Source: Myxococcus terminator_A (GTDB lineage Bacteria > Myxococcota > Myxococcia > Myxococcales > Myxococcaceae). From it: a stretch of DNA of 64,000 nucleotides. The position numbers and the translations under genes were made by a program. The stretch is taken from contig JBLZWL010000116.1 in NCBI GenBank assembly GCA_049194865.1, forward strand, positions 62,001 through 126,000. The letters are read 5' to 3'. Positions 8,834 through 16,948 of the stretch are shown here, in pieces. How positions within the stretch are numbered: the stretch's first letter is position 1; the number at the start of each line of letters is the position of its first letter. The notes beneath the pieces were generated by a model. That model was not told where the DNA came from and did no database searches. It was given only the letters and a program-made list of their open reading frames with translations.

Positions 8834-9931
8834 TCAGCCTCCCACCAGCGAGCGGACGCGCAGCCCCAGCAGCGCGGTGGTGACCTTGACCATGAACCGG
8901 ATGCTCTTCAGTCCGCTCAAGCTGGAGACGCCCTGGGTGCGCGGTGTCATCTCCACCAGGACCTCCTCGATGCGCAGGCCGCGGAGGGCGAGCAGCGCGA
9001 TGGACTCGGGCTCTGGATATTCGTCCGGCATCGCGCGCAGCAGTTCCTGCACGGCCCGCCGCGAGTAGACACGGAAGCCGGAGGTCGGGTCGCTCACTCG
9101 CGCCTGCCGGCCGTACAGCCCCAGCACGAGCGTGACGAGCATTCCTCCCGTGCGCCGCAGCGGGGTGGTGCTCCGCAGGGGATTGGACACCGCGTTGGCC
9201 GTGGGCTCTGGCGCCACGAAGCGTGAGCCGATGATGAGGTCCGCGCCCCGCTGACGGGCGAGCGCCACCAGCCGGGGAATCTCCTCGATGGGGTGCTGCC
9301 CGTCGGAGTCGCATTGAACGACATGGTCCGCGTCCAGGGTCCGCGCGAGCTTGAAGCCCGTCAAGAGCGCCCCGGCCACGCCGACGTTGGTGCTGTGGGT
9401 GACGTGGCCCTGAGGCGCGAGCGTGGCGAGCAGGCGGGGCGTGTCGTCCAGGGAGCCATCGTCCACCACGCAGAATGCGAAGCGCGCCTCACCGGTGCTC
9501 CGGGCCTCGAGCGCGGTGAGCCGGGGGAGCACCTCCGGCAGCGAGCCGGCCTCGTTGAAGCAGGGCAGGAGGACGAGCACCTTGCAGCCCTCGCCAGCGA
9601 GGTGCCGTGCGGCCTCCTTGGAAAACTGCTGGGCGGCGAAGCTGGTGGTGAGCTCGACAATCTGCCGGGAGAAGCGCCGGTTCTCCGCCTGCTGCTCCAC
9701 CATCTGGAAGAACAGGAACATCATCATTCCGCCGAGCACGAAGTTGCTGACGAGCTCGATGCCCAGCACCCGGATGACGGGACGGAACAGGTCGGGATTG
9801 ATGACGGTGGTCAGCAGGAACAGCGCCACTAACCACCAGATGAGCGAGTTCCTCGCGGGAAGCCGATGCCCGAACTGGGAGAAGAGGATGGTGAAGAATC
9901 CCGCGGTCAGCAGGATGACGAGAAAGGACAT
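8834..9931 (-). CDS. DUF2304-GT2 fusion, dolichyl-phosphate-mannose-synthase-like glycosyltransferase
   Basis: A 365-residue protein in two parts. Residues 1 to about 112 are DUF2304-like: three short hydrophobic helices, 'NPDLFRPVIRVLGIELVSNF' and an amphipathic tail. From about 115 it is a GT2 enzyme: 'VLVLLPCFNEAGSLPEVLP', 'CVVDDGSLDDT', 'ADHVVQCDSDGQHP' (metal-binding DxD-type), 'DLIIGSRF' and 'DPTSGFRVYSR', as in polyprenyl-phosphate sugar synthases. DUF2304 is usually a separate small protein next to such enzymes; here it is fused. The ATG follows GGGGAGCGC. First gene of an operon with the GT-C-like protein; together they probably decorate an envelope glycan. Confidence 0.85.
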   Translation of the reverse strand: MSFLVILLTAGFFTILFSQFGHRLPARNSLIWWLVALFLLTTVINPDLFRPVIRVLGIELVSNFVLGGMMMFLFFQMVEQQAENRRFSRQIVELTTSFAAQQFSKEAARHLAGEGCKVLVLLPCFNEAGSLPEVLPRLTALEARSTGEARFAFCVVDDGSLDDTPRLLATLAPQGHVTHSTNVGVAGALLTGFKLARTLDADHVVQCDSDGQHPIEEIPRLVALARQRGADLIIGSRFVAPEPTANAVSNPLRSTTPLRRTGGMLVTLVLGLYGRQARVSDPTSGFRVYSRRAVQELLRAMPDEYPEPESIALLALRGLRIEEVLVEMTPRTQGVSSLSGLKSIRFMVKVTTALLGLRVRSLVGG

Positions 9932-10259
9932 GCGCTCCCCGAGCCCTAGCTAGGTCCCTCCAGCCCGGCCCGGCAAGCGATTTCTGCCAGGTGAGAGAGG
10001 AGGGGGCTCGGACGCTGTCGGACGACCCGTTTCGCGGGCGCGGTCCGTATGGCGACCTGGAGCCACTTGTATCTGAGTGACCGTCTTCGCCGCCGAGGGC
10101 CTGTACGTGCATCGAGGAGCCGAGCCGAGCCTCCGTCCCTTCGAAGACGTTTCCGACGCGGACCCCGCTGTCGCGCCTCTGCTCCCGACACCCTGTCGGG
10201 ACGCCCATGCTTTACTCCCGCCGTTCAGGCTGGCCTCCGCGGCCAAGGAGCAGGAACCG
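9932..10259. other. Divergent intergenic region between GT2 operon and dhaK
   Basis: 328 bp without a credible gene. It must hold promoters for both flanking units. The only clear structure is the palindrome at 10183-10201. A short GTG-initiated frame from 10077 runs into dhaK but lacks an RBS and resembles nothing at its N-terminus. Confidence 0.6.
10183..10201. promoter_or_regulatory. Perfect 8-bp inverted repeat upstream of dhaK
   Basis: TCCCGACA (10183-10190) and TGTCGGGA (10194-10201) are exact reverse complements around CCC, 58 bp before the dhaK start. The length and spacing suit a dimeric repressor operator. No regulator gene is adjacent. A small RNA hairpin is the alternative. Confidence 0.4.
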
Positions 10260-11957
10260 GTGAAGAAGCTCGTCAATGAGCCCAGGGCCGTCGTGAGGCA
10301 GATGCTGGAGGGATTCGTCGCGCTCGCTCCGGGGCAGGTGTTGCTCGACGACGAGACGGTGGTCATCCGCGCCGACACGCCGGCCGACCCTCGGCGGCGC
10401 AAGGTCTCCGTCATCTCCGGTGGCGGCAGCGGGCATGAGCCTGCGCACGCGGGCTACGTCGGCGCGGGCATGCTCGACGCGGCGGTGGCGGGTGACGTGT
10501 TCACCTCACCCAGCACGGACGCCGTGCTCGCCGCCATTCGCGCGGTGTCAGGCCCCTCGGGCTCGCTCCTCGTGGTGAAGAACTACACCGGTGACCGGCT
10601 CAACTTCGGCCTCGCCGCCGAGTTGGCCCGCGCGGAAGGCATCCCCGTGGAGGTCGTCGTGGTCGCCGATGACGTCGCCCTGCGCGACACCGTCGAGCCC
10701 GCGCGACGTCGCGGCATCGCTGGCACCGTCCTGGTCCACAAGGTGGCGGGCGCCGCGGCGGCGGCGGGCCTGTCCCTGAACGACGTGCTCCGTGAAGCGC
10801 AGGCGGCCTCGGCGGAGCTGGGCACCATGGGCGTCGCGCTCGGCCCGTGCACCGTGCCGGCGGCGGGCCGTCCCGGCTTCACCCTGGGCGACGATGAAAT
10901 CGAGCTGGGCCTGGGCATCCATGGAGAGCAGGGCGTGAAGCGCGCCCCGCTCCAGTCCGCCGATGCCCTGGTGGAGTCGCTGCTCTCCACCATCCTGGAG
11001 GACCGGAGCTTCGGAGCCAGCACCCGCGTGGCCCTGCTCGTCAACGGACTGGGCGGCACGCCCCCCATGGAGCTGGCCATCGTCACGCGCCGCGCCCTCA
11101 CGCTCCTTCGCGAGCGCGGCCTGCGTGTGGAGCGCGCGTGGACCGGGACGTTCCTCTCCGCGCTGGAGATGCCGGGCTGCTCGCTGTCCGTGCTGAAGCT
11201 GGATGACGCGCGCCTGGGCTGGCTCGACGCGAAGACCACCGCGCCCGCTTGGGGAGGAGAGGGCCGGCTCGCACCCGAGCGGCCCGCCCGGCCCGTCGCC
11301 GCCACGCCGCCCGCGCCTCTCACCCAGGAGCCTCGCCTGCCTGGAATGGAGCGCGTACGGGACGCGGCGCTCGCCGTCGCCACCGCCTTCGAGGCGAGTG
11401 AAGCCCGCCTCACCGAACTCGACAGCGCGGCGGGAGACGGGGACCTGGGCCTCAGTCTGTCGCGCGGCGCGGCGGCGATTCGTGCCCTGCCCGAGTCCTC
11501 GTGGACGAATCCCTCACGCGCGCTCACGGCCATCGGCGATGCCCTGAGGCGCGCCATCGGCGGGAGCTCCGGGCCGTTCTACGCCACCGCGCTGTTGCGC
11601 GCCGCGCGCCGGCTCTCCGAGGGCGCCACCGATGCTCCTGTCTGGGCGGACGCGTTCGTCCTCGCCGTCGACGCGGTGGCGCAGCTCGGCGGGGCTCGGC
11701 CTGGAGACCGCACCATGCTCGATGCGCTCAAGCCCGCCGCCGACGCCTTCGCGCGAGAGGTGCAGGCCGGAAGGCCGACCGCCGAAGCCTGGGCCGCGAC
11801 GGTGCGCGAGGGAGAGCAGGGGGCGGAGGCCACCGCGCGCATGCAGCCTCGGCTCGGACGCGCCAGCTACCTGGGGAGCAGGGCGCTCGGGGTGCCCGAT
11901 GCGGGCGCTGCCGCCGTCGTCGTCTGGCTGAAGGCGCTCACGCCCTTCATCGGATGA
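10260..11957 (+). CDS. dhaK: Single-chain dihydroxyacetone kinase (DhaK-DhaL fusion)
   Basis: A 565-residue ATP-dependent dihydroxyacetone (triose) kinase. The N-terminal DhaK domain has 'VISGGGSGHEPAHAGYVGAG' and the substrate-binding histidine in 'GLGIHGEQG' (His221), which forms the hemiaminal with dihydroxyacetone. The C-terminal DhaL domain has the nucleotide-metal loop 'DSAAGDGDLG' (Asp388, Asp393, Asp395) and 'GGSSGPFYATALL'. Length fits the Citrobacter-type fused enzyme (552). The GTG at 10260 is chosen because AAGGAG lies 9 bases upstream and the DhaK domain starts directly after it. Some family members also cyclise FAD to cyclic FMN. The end overlaps the convergent barrel gene by 11 bp. 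Confidence 0.93.
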   Translation: MKKLVNEPRAVVRQMLEGFVALAPGQVLLDDETVVIRADTPADPRRRKVSVISGGGSGHEPAHAGYVGAGMLDAAVAGDVFTSPSTDAVLAAIRAVSGPSGSLLVVKNYTGDRLNFGLAAELARAEGIPVEVVVVADDVALRDTVEPARRRGIAGTVLVHKVAGAAAAAGLSLNDVLREAQAASAELGTMGVALGPCTVPAAGRPGFTLGDDEIELGLGIHGEQGVKRAPLQSADALVESLLSTILEDRSFGASTRVALLVNGLGGTPPMELAIVTRRALTLLRERGLRVERAWTGTFLSALEMPGCSLSVLKLDDARLGWLDAKTTAPAWGGEGRLAPERPARPVAATPPAPLTQEPRLPGMERVRDAALAVATAFEASEARLTELDSAAGDGDLGLSLSRGAAAIRALPESSWTNPSRALTAIGDALRRAIGGSSGPFYATALLRAARRLSEGATDAPVWADAFVLAVDAVAQLGGARPGDRTMLDALKPAADAFAREVQAGRPTAEAWAATVREGEQGAEATARMQPRLGRASYLGSRALGVPDAGAAAVVVWLKALTPFIG

Positions 11958-13002
11958 GCGACGGAGTGTTGCCCTTCGCCGGAGTCTGCTCCGGCGGGTT
12001 GCTGACGGGCCGGATGACCGCGCTGGGACGACGCGGCGGACGCCAGCCGAGCGACACCCGCAGATAGGGCGCCGGGCCCGTGGACTGGAGCATCCCCAGC
12101 TCCACCCGCTCCCGGTCCTTGTCGAGCAACGCATAGTCGTTCAGCAAGTCGAGCCCGATGGACGAGCTGACCCAGAGATTCCCGCTGCCCAGGCGCGCGT
12201 TCACCGTGGGGCCGAAGCGCAGCGCCGTCTCCCGGATGTAGTGCGGCTTGGGGCCCTGCTCGTCATACGGGATGCGGGAGCGGAAGACCTGCTGGTCGAA
12301 CATGCCGGTGATGCCCAGCTCCAGTCCGTCGCCCAGCTTGTACAGCATGGCGAGTCGGGGCAGGCCCACCTCCAGGATGTACGGCCCCTTGCGGTACGCG
12401 AAGGCCAGCATGGGGACGACAGGCGTGGCGTCGAACGGATACAGCGCCACCAGGCCGAACGTCAGCCTCACGTCCGGGTCTCCACCAATCAGGTAGTTCG
12501 CCATGGCGAAGCCCACCCACGAGGTGTCCAACCCGAAGTCGAAGGAGCTCTTGAAGTCCGTGCGAGTGTTCGCCACCGCGCCCGTTATCAACATCCACCG
12601 GGGCGCGAGCGGACGAATCAGCGTGAGTCCGAGCTGGAAGCGATGGAACTGCCTGCCCAGCTCCTCCTCGGACACATTCGCCAGGGGGCCATGCTGCTCC
12701 AGCCCCATGAAGCGCGTCTCGTAGCCGAAGGAGGGTACGAGCACCGTGCGGCCCAGGAACACGGGCGGGAGGGGGATGCGCAGGTCCAGCTGCCTGCGCT
12801 CATCCAGCCTGCCGCCTTGTGAGCCAATCTCGGTGCCGCGCGCGAAGGTGACGCCAACGTAGGCCCGGTCCTCCGTCGTCTGTGCACTCGCGGCGAAGGC
12901 GAAGAGCAGCGCGCAGGCGAGGAGCGCTCCCTGGGCGGCCACGCCCCGAGCACTCACGCTCCCGAGAGTCGCAACCCACCGGACAGTCCTGGTCGATGCC
13001 AC
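11947..13002 (-). CDS. Outer-membrane beta-barrel-like protein (DUF6268-like)
   Basis: A 351-residue exported protein. The N-terminal stretch 'GALLACALLFAFAASAQ' is a classical signal peptide ending in an AxA-Q site. The mature part alternates amphipathic strands ('LLVPSFGYETRF'-type, 'RFQLGLTLIRPL', 'GLVALYPF', 'MLAFAYRKGPYILEVGL') and ends in strand-like 'APYLRVSLGW', typical of an outer-membrane barrel. The pattern resembles DUF6268 proteins, which I cannot confirm here. The start is the GTG at 13002 with TGAGG five bases upstream; a GTG 15 codons later would also leave a signal peptide. Function unknown. Confidence 0.7.
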   Translation of the reverse strand: MASTRTVRWVATLGSVSARGVAAQGALLACALLFAFAASAQTTEDRAYVGVTFARGTEIGSQGGRLDERRQLDLRIPLPPVFLGRTVLVPSFGYETRFMGLEQHGPLANVSEEELGRQFHRFQLGLTLIRPLAPRWMLITGAVANTRTDFKSSFDFGLDTSWVGFAMANYLIGGDPDVRLTFGLVALYPFDATPVVPMLAFAYRKGPYILEVGLPRLAMLYKLGDGLELGITGMFDQQVFRSRIPYDEQGPKPHYIRETALRFGPTVNARLGSGNLWVSSSIGLDLLNDYALLDKDRERVELGMLQSTGPAPYLRVSLGWRPPRRPSAVIRPVSNPPEQTPAKGNTPSLIR

Positions 13003-13130
13003 GCAGACCTCACACCGTTTTCCCGGCCGAGTCCCCAGTATACCCGGAGCCGGGCGGCCGAGGTCTCCCAGGGAGGTTCGTTCAGGACATTTCGCTCGTC
13101 AGCTCCCGGGTGGACTTCTAGCCTGCGAAC

Positions 13131-13745
13131 ATGACGCTCTTCGAAAAGTTGCTGCAGGAAGGCTCGCTTCACGACCAGGCTGGCTCGGCCGCCAGGCGGG
13201 CCGCGCTCAAGGCGAAGCTGTCGCCCTCCGCTGAAGTGAAGCAGGTGGCCAAGGACCTGACCATCTCCGAGGGCCAGGACCAGACCTTCGACGCGAAGAG
13301 CGTCACGGTGAACGGCAACCTCATCCTCGAGGACCAGGGTCGCCTGCTCGTCGCGGGAGACCTGGTGGTGGAGGGCAACATCATCCACGAGGGCTTCGAC
13401 TACTCGCTGCTCTTCGTCGGAGGCTCGCTCAAGGCGCACAACCTGCTCGTCCACGGAGAGATTGTCGTGCTGGGGGACTTCTCCGTCCAGGGTGTGGCGT
13501 GGACCTACTACAACGACTACTCGTCCTACGCCGACACGTTGTCCGCCAGGCTCGTCGTCTCGGATGACCGCGATGACGCCATCGACAAGGTGCGCGCGGA
13601 CCATCACCTCATCGGCCACTCCAGCGAGATTGGCCCCCAGCTGAGCAAGCTGCTCGCCAAGGGACTGGTCGATGAAGAGGGCGAGTGGTCCTACACCACG
13701 CTCGCGAAGAAGCTGAAGAAGAAGGAAGCGTTGCTGCTGCCGTGA
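13131..13745 (+). CDS. Bactofilin-like/polymer-forming beta-solenoid protein
   Basis: A 204-residue cytoplasmic protein. Residues about 40-120 repeat short turns such as 'VTVNGNLILEDQGRLLVAGDLVVEGNIIHEG', 'LLFVGGSLKAHNLLVHGEIVVLGDFSVQG', the glycine-punctuated rhythm of right-handed beta-solenoids used by polymer-forming (bactofilin-related) proteins. The C-terminal third is helical and lysine-rich. A second protein of the same plan is encoded at 25906-26505, so these are likely paralogs. The ATG at 13131 is clear. Role unknown; a small scaffold or an immunity-like adaptor are both possible. Confidence 0.65.
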   Translation: MTLFEKLLQEGSLHDQAGSAARRAALKAKLSPSAEVKQVAKDLTISEGQDQTFDAKSVTVNGNLILEDQGRLLVAGDLVVEGNIIHEGFDYSLLFVGGSLKAHNLLVHGEIVVLGDFSVQGVAWTYYNDYSSYADTLSARLVVSDDRDDAIDKVRADHHLIGHSSEIGPQLSKLLAKGLVDEEGEWSYTTLAKKLKKKEALLLP

Positions 13746-13850
13746 CGTGAGCGCTCCGACGTGTCCCGCAGCTCAATGACTTGCAGGAAAAACGCGAAAG
13801 CGTGCGCCATCCGGAGACCTCCCGTGTCCCGAGGGTAACCCCCTCGCCCT

Positions 13851-13866
13851 TCGTCCCCCCGGACGA
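13851..13866. repeat. Short inverted repeat upstream of the GH71-like gene
   Basis: TCGTCC (13851-13856) and GGACGA (13861-13866) pair exactly around CCCC, ending 22 bp before the glucanase start. A wider pair CCCCTCG/CGAGGGG brackets it. It could be an operator or a leader hairpin. Confidence 0.35.
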
Positions 13867-13887
13867 GGGGCACCTCGAGGTCGTCCG

Positions 13888-16002
13888 ATGCGCATCGCCA
13901 TGGATTTCTCCAGGGCGCGGCTTGCCGCGTTCCTGTTAGCGCCCCTGCTCTCGATATCCTGCGCGGGAGGTGTTCCGGACGAGTCGCTTCCCGCCGAGGA
14001 CGGAGCACCCGAGGCGGGCGTGCTCCCCTCGGCGCCGGGCGCGGACCTGGCTGTTGCCGTGGCGCCCTCGCTGGCGACGGTGCTCGTCGCGCCGGGCGCT
14101 TCGTGGCGCTACCTGGACACGGGCGTGGACCTGGGCACGGCGTGGACGGCGACGGGGTTCGCGGACGAGGCCTGGGCGGCGGGAGCCTCGCCGCTGGGCT
14201 ACGCGGAGACGGACCTGGCCACGTCGGTCTCCTACGGCGCCAACGCCGCCAACAAGCACATCACCACGTACTTCCGGCACAGCTTCACCGTCGCGGACCC
14301 GGCGCGCGTCAGCGAGCTGCTGGTGCGGCTGCAGCGGGATGACGGAGCGATTGTCTATCTGAATGGCACGGAGGTCTTCCGTAGCAACCTGCCCTCGGGA
14401 GCGGTGGGCTACCGCACGCTGGCGCCCGCCACCATCGCGGTGCCCGCCGAGGAGCTGACGTGGGTGAGTCAGGGCATCGACGTGGCGGCGCTGCGCACGG
14501 GGACGAACGTCCTCGCGGTGGAGCTTCACCAGTCCGCGGCAAACACATCCGATGCGCGCTTCAACCTGGAGCTGAGCGCCGCGCTGGCGCCCGCGCCGAC
14601 GCCCATCTCCGCGTGCTACCCGTTCGACATGCCCAAGACGGCGGCGCTGCGCGCGGCGTCGAAGAAGGTCTTCGGTTTCTATTACCCCATCTTCCCCATC
14701 TCCATCGACAACGCGCAGCCCGCGTCGGACTACTGGACGGGCTGGATGACGCCCGAGTCGCGCAATGGTGAGTACGCCAACATCGGCGGACTGATGCGGG
14801 ACAGGCCATTGCCCAGAGCCCCCTGGGCCGACAGCGCGTGGCGGCAGCGTGACTTCGAGACGGAGGTGCGCCGCGCGATTGCCTCCGGCATGGATGGCTT
14901 CCTCTACGAGCACCCGTACCGCGTCTCGTCGGACACACGGAACAACCAGCTCACCGTCATGCTCGCTGCTGCGGCGGCGGTGGACCCGGAGTTCCGCATC
15001 GTCCTCAGCCCGGACTTCCCCACCGAGGCGACGGGCACCACGGACGGACTGGTGTCGATGATTGCCTCCGTGGCCAGCCACCCGTCCGTGCACAAGCTCG
15101 ATGGCGCCATCGTCCTGGCCACCTTCAACCCCGAGCGCAAGTCCGTGGCCTGGTGGACGGAGTTGAAGACGCGACTCGCGGCGCAGGGCATCCAGGTCAC
15201 CTACTGGCCGCTCCTCTCGTACACGGGCGACGTGACGAAGTACGCGGAGTGGAACAACCTGGTGACGGGCTTCTCCACCTGGGGCGAGCGCACCGCGCAG
15301 TCCGGGGAGAACATGCGCCGCTGGAGCGTGGAGTCGCACCGTCGCGGCAAGCTGTGGATGTCCCCTGTCGCGTTCGAGGACGTGCGCCACAAGCTCACGG
15401 ACAGCGAGAACAGCAGCCGCGTGTACTGGGAGGCGCAGAACAGCCTGGCGTTCCGTACGCAGTTCGAGAAGGCGATGGAGGGCGACGCGGACTGGATTAC
15501 GTTGCTCACGCTGACGGACTACGGCGAGTCGTGGATGACGGCGTCCCAGGAGCGCGGCTACGTCATCATGGATTGGATTGCGTACTACACGACCTGGTTC
15601 AAGACGGGGCAGCGACCCACCATCGTCCGCGACACGCTCTATTACACACACCGTCGGCACCGGACGGACGCGCCCTTCAACGCCGCGAAGCAGACGGCGC
15701 GCGCCATGAAGCTGCGGGGCGGGGTCGCCGCGTCCAACCAGGTGGAGCTGCTCGCCTTCCTGAAGGAGCCGGGCCGCCTGGTCATCACCCAGGGCGCCGA
15801 CGTGCGCACGCTGGACGTGACGAGCGCGGGAGTAACGGCCTTTCATGCGCCGCTGGTGCCCGGTACCACGCCTGTCTTCGAGCTCCAGCGCGGCGGTGTC
15901 ACCGTGCAGCGCCTGGAGAGCAAGACGCCCATCCTCGCGCAAACCGTCTACCAGGACTTCATGTATCACGCGGGCGGCGGGCGCTCCTGCACGCGTCCGT
16001 GA
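13888..16002 (+). CDS. Secreted GH71-like endo-alpha-1,3-glucanase (mutanase type)
   Basis: A 704-residue exported enzyme. The N-terminus has a hydrophobic stretch ending 'LLSISC', probably a lipoprotein-type signal with a weak lipobox. Residues about 65-230 form a galactose-binding-like beta-sandwich ('GASWRYLDTGVDLGTAW... YFRHSFTV'). From about 250 the chain resembles GH71 glycosidases: 'KKVFGFYYPIFPISIDNA', 'AIASGMDGFLYEHPY', 'FRIVLSPDFP', 'WITLLTLTDYGESW'. GH71 enzymes cut alpha-1,3-glucan, a fungal wall and biofilm polymer. GAGG lies 7 bases before the ATG. The catalytic residues cannot be assigned by eye, so the exact family should be taken as probable. Confidence 0.7.
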   Translation: MRIAMDFSRARLAAFLLAPLLSISCAGGVPDESLPAEDGAPEAGVLPSAPGADLAVAVAPSLATVLVAPGASWRYLDTGVDLGTAWTATGFADEAWAAGASPLGYAETDLATSVSYGANAANKHITTYFRHSFTVADPARVSELLVRLQRDDGAIVYLNGTEVFRSNLPSGAVGYRTLAPATIAVPAEELTWVSQGIDVAALRTGTNVLAVELHQSAANTSDARFNLELSAALAPAPTPISACYPFDMPKTAALRAASKKVFGFYYPIFPISIDNAQPASDYWTGWMTPESRNGEYANIGGLMRDRPLPRAPWADSAWRQRDFETEVRRAIASGMDGFLYEHPYRVSSDTRNNQLTVMLAAAAAVDPEFRIVLSPDFPTEATGTTDGLVSMIASVASHPSVHKLDGAIVLATFNPERKSVAWWTELKTRLAAQGIQVTYWPLLSYTGDVTKYAEWNNLVTGFSTWGERTAQSGENMRRWSVESHRRGKLWMSPVAFEDVRHKLTDSENSSRVYWEAQNSLAFRTQFEKAMEGDADWITLLTLTDYGESWMTASQERGYVIMDWIAYYTTWFKTGQRPTIVRDTLYYTHRRHRTDAPFNAAKQTARAMKLRGGVAASNQVELLAFLKEPGRLVITQGADVRTLDVTSAGVTAFHAPLVPGTTPVFELQRGGVTVQRLESKTPILAQTVYQDFMYHAGGGRSCTRP

Positions 16003-16041
16003 GCGTCGACGCGCGAGGGGCCGGACAGTAGGGTCCCTGGC

Positions 16042-16941
16042 GTGAAAACACGTTACGGCTTCATCGACACGAAGGGGGAGCTGGTCATCCCCAGCCCCCA
16101 TGGCACGCCCTTCACCTTCAATGAAGGCCAGGCCCGCATGCCCGCCGGTGATGGCTGGGTCTTCATCGACGTGAAGGGCCAGCCCACGCTGAAGGTGAAG
16201 CGCGCCTTCACCGGCTTCAGCGATGGCATGGCCCTGACGGATGAGGGCTTCATCGACGTGAAAGGCGAGCTCGTGTTGCCGGTGGAGTTCAAGGCGAACT
16301 TCACGAAGTACGTCGTGGCCGGGGCCACCTATGTGAACGTGGGGCGCTTCGGCTCGGGGCTCGCGCCGGTGATGCGCGCGGGGGCGAAGGCCTCTGACTC
16401 GTACATCAACCGGAAGGGCGAGGTGGTGCTGGACGGGTTCGGCGGCGGGCTCGCCCGGCCCTTCGTCGACGGCAAGGCGCACGTCGTCTTGAAGAAGAGC
16501 CCCGCGGGCGAGCAGAGCCGGCTCATCGACCCCAAGGGCCAGTGTCTCGCCAGCTTCGACTTCAAGACGATGGGCCGCTTCTCGGACGGGCTGGTGCTGG
16601 TCGTGACGGGCAAGAAGTTCGGCTTCGTGGACGAGTCCGGCGCCTGGGCGCTGGAGCCTGGCTTCGCGAACTGGGACGAGAGCCTGACGGAGTGCGCGTT
16701 TCGCGAGGGGCTCGCTCCCGTGAAGGTGAAGGGTGTCTATGGCTTCATCGACCGGAAGGGGGCCGTGGTCATCGAGCCCCGCTTCCAGGCGGTGAATGGC
16801 GCGTTCTCGGAAGGGCTGGCGGCCGTGAAGCAGGACGGGAAGTTCGGTTACCTGCGCCCGGACGGAAGCTGGGCGGTGACACCCCGCTTCGCCTCCGCCC
16901 AGCCCTTCTCCCACGGCCTGGCCGTGGTGCTGAACGACTGA
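16042..16941 (+). CDS. WG-repeat protein
   Basis: A 299-residue protein built almost wholly of WG/KWG-type repeats: 'YGFIDTKGELVIP', 'WVFIDVKGQPTLK', 'EGFIDVKGELVLP', 'FGFVDESGAWALEP', 'YGFIDRKGAVVIEP', 'FGYLRPDGSWAVTP', each followed by a 'FSEGLAAV'-like strand. Such repeats form beta-propeller-like scaffolds. No signal peptide or membrane segment is present, so it is probably cytoplasmic. The start is GTG at 16042, 39 bp after the glucanase stop, which allows co-transcription with it. It converges on the RCC1 gene with a 7-bp gap. Confidence 0.85.
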   Translation: MKTRYGFIDTKGELVIPSPHGTPFTFNEGQARMPAGDGWVFIDVKGQPTLKVKRAFTGFSDGMALTDEGFIDVKGELVLPVEFKANFTKYVVAGATYVNVGRFGSGLAPVMRAGAKASDSYINRKGEVVLDGFGGGLARPFVDGKAHVVLKKSPAGEQSRLIDPKGQCLASFDFKTMGRFSDGLVLVVTGKKFGFVDESGAWALEPGFANWDESLTECAFREGLAPVKVKGVYGFIDRKGAVVIEPRFQAVNGAFSEGLAAVKQDGKFGYLRPDGSWAVTPRFASAQPFSHGLAVVLND

Positions 16942-16948
16942 CGGCGAG

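Noticed and set aside
10244..10258. CAAGGAGCAGGAACC shared with 51959-51973, as a possible repeated leader element
   Set aside because: Only 15 bases are shared, mostly an RBS core, with unrelated flanks; probably coincidence.
13936..16914. A 992-codon open frame on the minus strand
   Set aside because: It is antisense to the glucanase and WG-repeat genes, rich in Arg/His/Ala/Gly with no domain pattern. Such frames arise from third-position GC bias.
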